The notes under the pieces were generated by a model. The model worked only from the letters and a program-made list of their open reading frames with translations, searched no databases and had not been told where the DNA came from. Below, piece by piece: positions 30,870-32,107 of a stretch of DNA of 32,107 bases. How positions within the stretch are numbered: position 1 is the first letter of the stretch; every line of letters starts with the position of its first letter. The DNA is from JACDAF01 sp036276035 (GTDB lineage: Bacteria; Chloroflexota; Limnocylindria; P2-11E), in contig DASUCM010000165.1 of the NCBI GenBank assembly GCA_036276035.1, positions 1-32,107 on the forward strand, given 5' to 3'. Both the position numbers and the translations under genes were made by a program.

Positions 30870-31574
30870 ATGCGTCGCGTCGCCGCCGTGCTGCCGCTCT
30901 ACAACGAGGGATCCGCCGCCGCCGATCTCGTCCGGCGCATGCCCGCCGTGGTCTCGGCGACGTACGTCGTCGACGATGGCTCCACCGACGACGGCCCGGC
31001 GCTCGCGGAGCGCGCGGGTGCGCGGGTGGTGCGTCTTGGCGCCAACCGCGGGATCGGCGCCGCGATCCGGGCCGGACTGCTCGCGGCGCGGGACGCGGGC
31101 TTCGACACGGTCGTCGTCATGGCCGCCAGCGGCAAGGACCGGCCGGAGGAGATCCCGCTCCTTCTCGCGAAGATCGACGGGGGCTGCGACTACGTCCAGG
31201 GATCGCGCTTCCTCGAGGGCGGATCGTCCGTGAATCTCCCTCCCGTGCGGCGCGTGCTGATCCACCTCTTCACGGTCATGTTCCGGATCCTGTCGGGCTT
31301 CAAGGGCACCGATGTCACCAATGGCTTCCGTGCGTATCGCCTGAGCCTGCTCGACGACCCGCGCATCCGCGTCGAGCAGGCCTGGCTCGACCGCTACGAG
31401 CTCGAGTACTACATCCATTGGAAGGCGATCACCCTCGGGTACCGCATGTGCGAGGTCGCCGTGACGAAGACGTACCCGACGCGGACGAAGAACTACTCGA
31501 AGATCCGGCCCGTGATCGACTGGTGGCACATGGTCCGCCCCGCCGTCCTGCTGGCGCTCAAGCTCAAGACCTGA
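30870..31574 (+). CDS. GT2-family glycosyltransferase (polyprenol-phosphate sugar synthase type)
   Basis: The 234-residue product is a GT-A glycosyltransferase family 2 protein: AAVLPLYNEGSAAADL, VVDDGSTDDG, MAASGKDRPEEIP in the place of the usual DxD-containing stretch, GSRFLEGGSSVNLPP and TDVTNGFRAYR. Enzymes of this type charge polyprenyl phosphate with a sugar from a nucleotide donor, which the polytopic neighbours could then use. A short basic end follows. ATG 30870 has GAGG about 8 nt upstream. It lies 24 bp after the Trm112-like gene. Confidence 0.88.
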   Translation: MRRVAAVLPLYNEGSAAADLVRRMPAVVSATYVVDDGSTDDGPALAERAGARVVRLGANRGIGAAIRAGLLAARDAGFDTVVVMAASGKDRPEEIPLLLAKIDGGCDYVQGSRFLEGGSSVNLPPVRRVLIHLFTVMFRILSGFKGTDVTNGFRAYRLSLLDDPRIRVEQAWLDRYELEYYIHWKAITLGYRMCEVAVTKTYPTRTKNYSKIRPVIDWWHMVRPAVLLALKLKT

Positions 31575-31603
31575 GCCTTGGTCCACGGCCCGGCGCCGCG
31601 GGC

Positions 31604-31609
31604 TACCGT
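31604..31609 (+). promoter_or_regulatory. Putative -10 (TACCGT) of the last gene
   Basis: TACCGT ends 6 nt before GTG 31616. Confidence 0.35.
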
Positions 31610-31615
31610 CAGCCC

Positions 31616-32107
31616 GTGCGACCGGCCCGGATCATCGCGTACCTCCCCGTCGCGCTCGTCGCGCTCGCTCTCTGGCTCATCGCGGACACGGCCTCGAATG
31701 ACTTCTTCCAGTTCTGGTTCGCCGGCCACCTCGTCGCGACGGGCCGGTCGCCATACGACCAGACCGCGTGGTGGAGCGCGCCCGAGGCATTCGGTGCGCT
31801 CGCGCGGACCGTCCGCGTCAACTGCCCGGTGCCCGACGCCCCCGCGTGTCTCTGGACCTACCCGCCCTGGACGGCGTGGCTGCTCGTTCCATTCGGTGCG
31901 CTCCCGGTGGCAGCCGGTCTCGCTCTGGAGAAGGTGGCCTTCACGCTGTTCCTCGCGATCGGTGCGGTGGCGACCGCCGCGGCCTCTGGCATCGGCGGAC
32001 ACCGGGCACGCGGTGCCGTCGCGGCCGGGGCGCTCTGCAGCGCGCCGTTCGTGCGCGCCGCGCTGACGGGTCACTTCGAAGGGGCGCTGCTCATCGCGCT
32101 CGCCGTC
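31616..32107 (+). CDS. GT87/DUF2029-like membrane glycosyltransferase (3' truncated by window)
   Basis: The frame runs from GTG 31616 to the window edge (164 codons). It begins with a membrane helix (IIAYLPVALVALALWLIA), then the outer-loop pattern DFFQFWFAGHLVATGRSPYD and CLWTYPPWTAWLLVP, then more helices. The 'GRSPYD ... YPPW' pair is typical of GT87/DUF2029-like polyprenol-dependent sugar transferases. It continues the glycan cluster on the same strand after a 41-bp gap. Confidence 0.72.
   Translation, partial: MRPARIIAYLPVALVALALWLIADTASNDFFQFWFAGHLVATGRSPYDQTAWWSAPEAFGALARTVRVNCPVPDAPACLWTYPPWTAWLLVPFGALPVAAGLALEKVAFTLFLAIGAVATAAASGIGGHRARGAVAAGALCSAPFVRAALTGHFEGALLIALAV

Noticed and set aside
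1..32107. CRISPR arrays, insertion sequences, transposases or rRNA
   Set aside because: No regularly spaced repeats, transposase motifs or rRNA-like stretches were found on either strand.

Overview
This is a very GC-rich chromosomal segment with frequent GTG (and some TTG) start codons, tightly packed genes and no CRISPR array, insertion sequence or rRNA. The gene mix points to a free-living aerobic or facultative bacterium: a complete System I cytochrome c maturation operon, lipid-anchored and membrane c-type cytochromes, DXS of the MEP isoprenoid pathway, a CopC/CopD-type copper protein, a Fur/Zur-ZIP pair and an envelope-glycan cluster. A Chloroflexota-like or other high-GC environmental lineage seems plausible to me from gene content and style. 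That is inference; no phylogenetic marker was tested.

Layout. 1-1300: the tail of an unknown coiled-coil protein, an internally duplicated LAGLIDADG/zinc-finger protein and a tRNA-His gene. 1316-7649 (minus): the gapless operon ccmA-B-C-D-E-F-G-H-I, including a 31-residue CcmD. 7648-8224 (plus): a lipoprotein cytochrome c and a small membrane protein. 8230-10737 (minus): dxs preceded by an SGNH hydrolase. 10800-12116 (plus): thioredoxin reductase fused to a C-terminal cyclic-nucleotide-binding domain. 12129-14342 (minus): a lone receiver protein and a NYN-domain ribonuclease with two RG-rich tracts. 14534-17513 (plus): tldD and tldE, separated by a strongly structured 184-bp spacer. 17689-18168: a hemerythrin. 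18171-21878 (minus): a probable copper/cytochrome operon. 21939-23955 (plus): a NiCoT-type metal transporter and a YibE/F-family protein. 23966-25206: divergent fur/zur and ZIP transporter with a Zur-like box. 25256-26317: a DUF1858-Mrp ATPase. 26314-end (plus): polytopic glycosyltransferases, a Wzx-like flippase, a GT2 enzyme and a Trm112-like zinc protein.

How the parts fit. Two c-type cytochromes flank modules that need the Ccm machinery (7648-8013, 18171-18689). Metal homeostasis recurs (CopC/CopD, NiCoT, ZIP, Zur). The right end looks like a lipid-linked glycan assembly locus.

The most interesting signals are: (a) a recurrent TAnnnT -10 hexamer only 6-9 nt before the start codon of most genes that lead a transcription unit, implying widespread leaderless mRNAs; (b) an Mrp ATPase that has lost its usual C-terminal CxxC but carries a CxxC in a fused N-terminal DUF1858 domain; (c) the thioredoxin reductase-cNBD fusion with a perfect operator-like palindrome in its promoter; (d) the nested hairpins and 25-bp tandem repeat between tldD and tldE; (e) the duplicated LAGLIDADG-zinc-finger protein beside tRNA-His.
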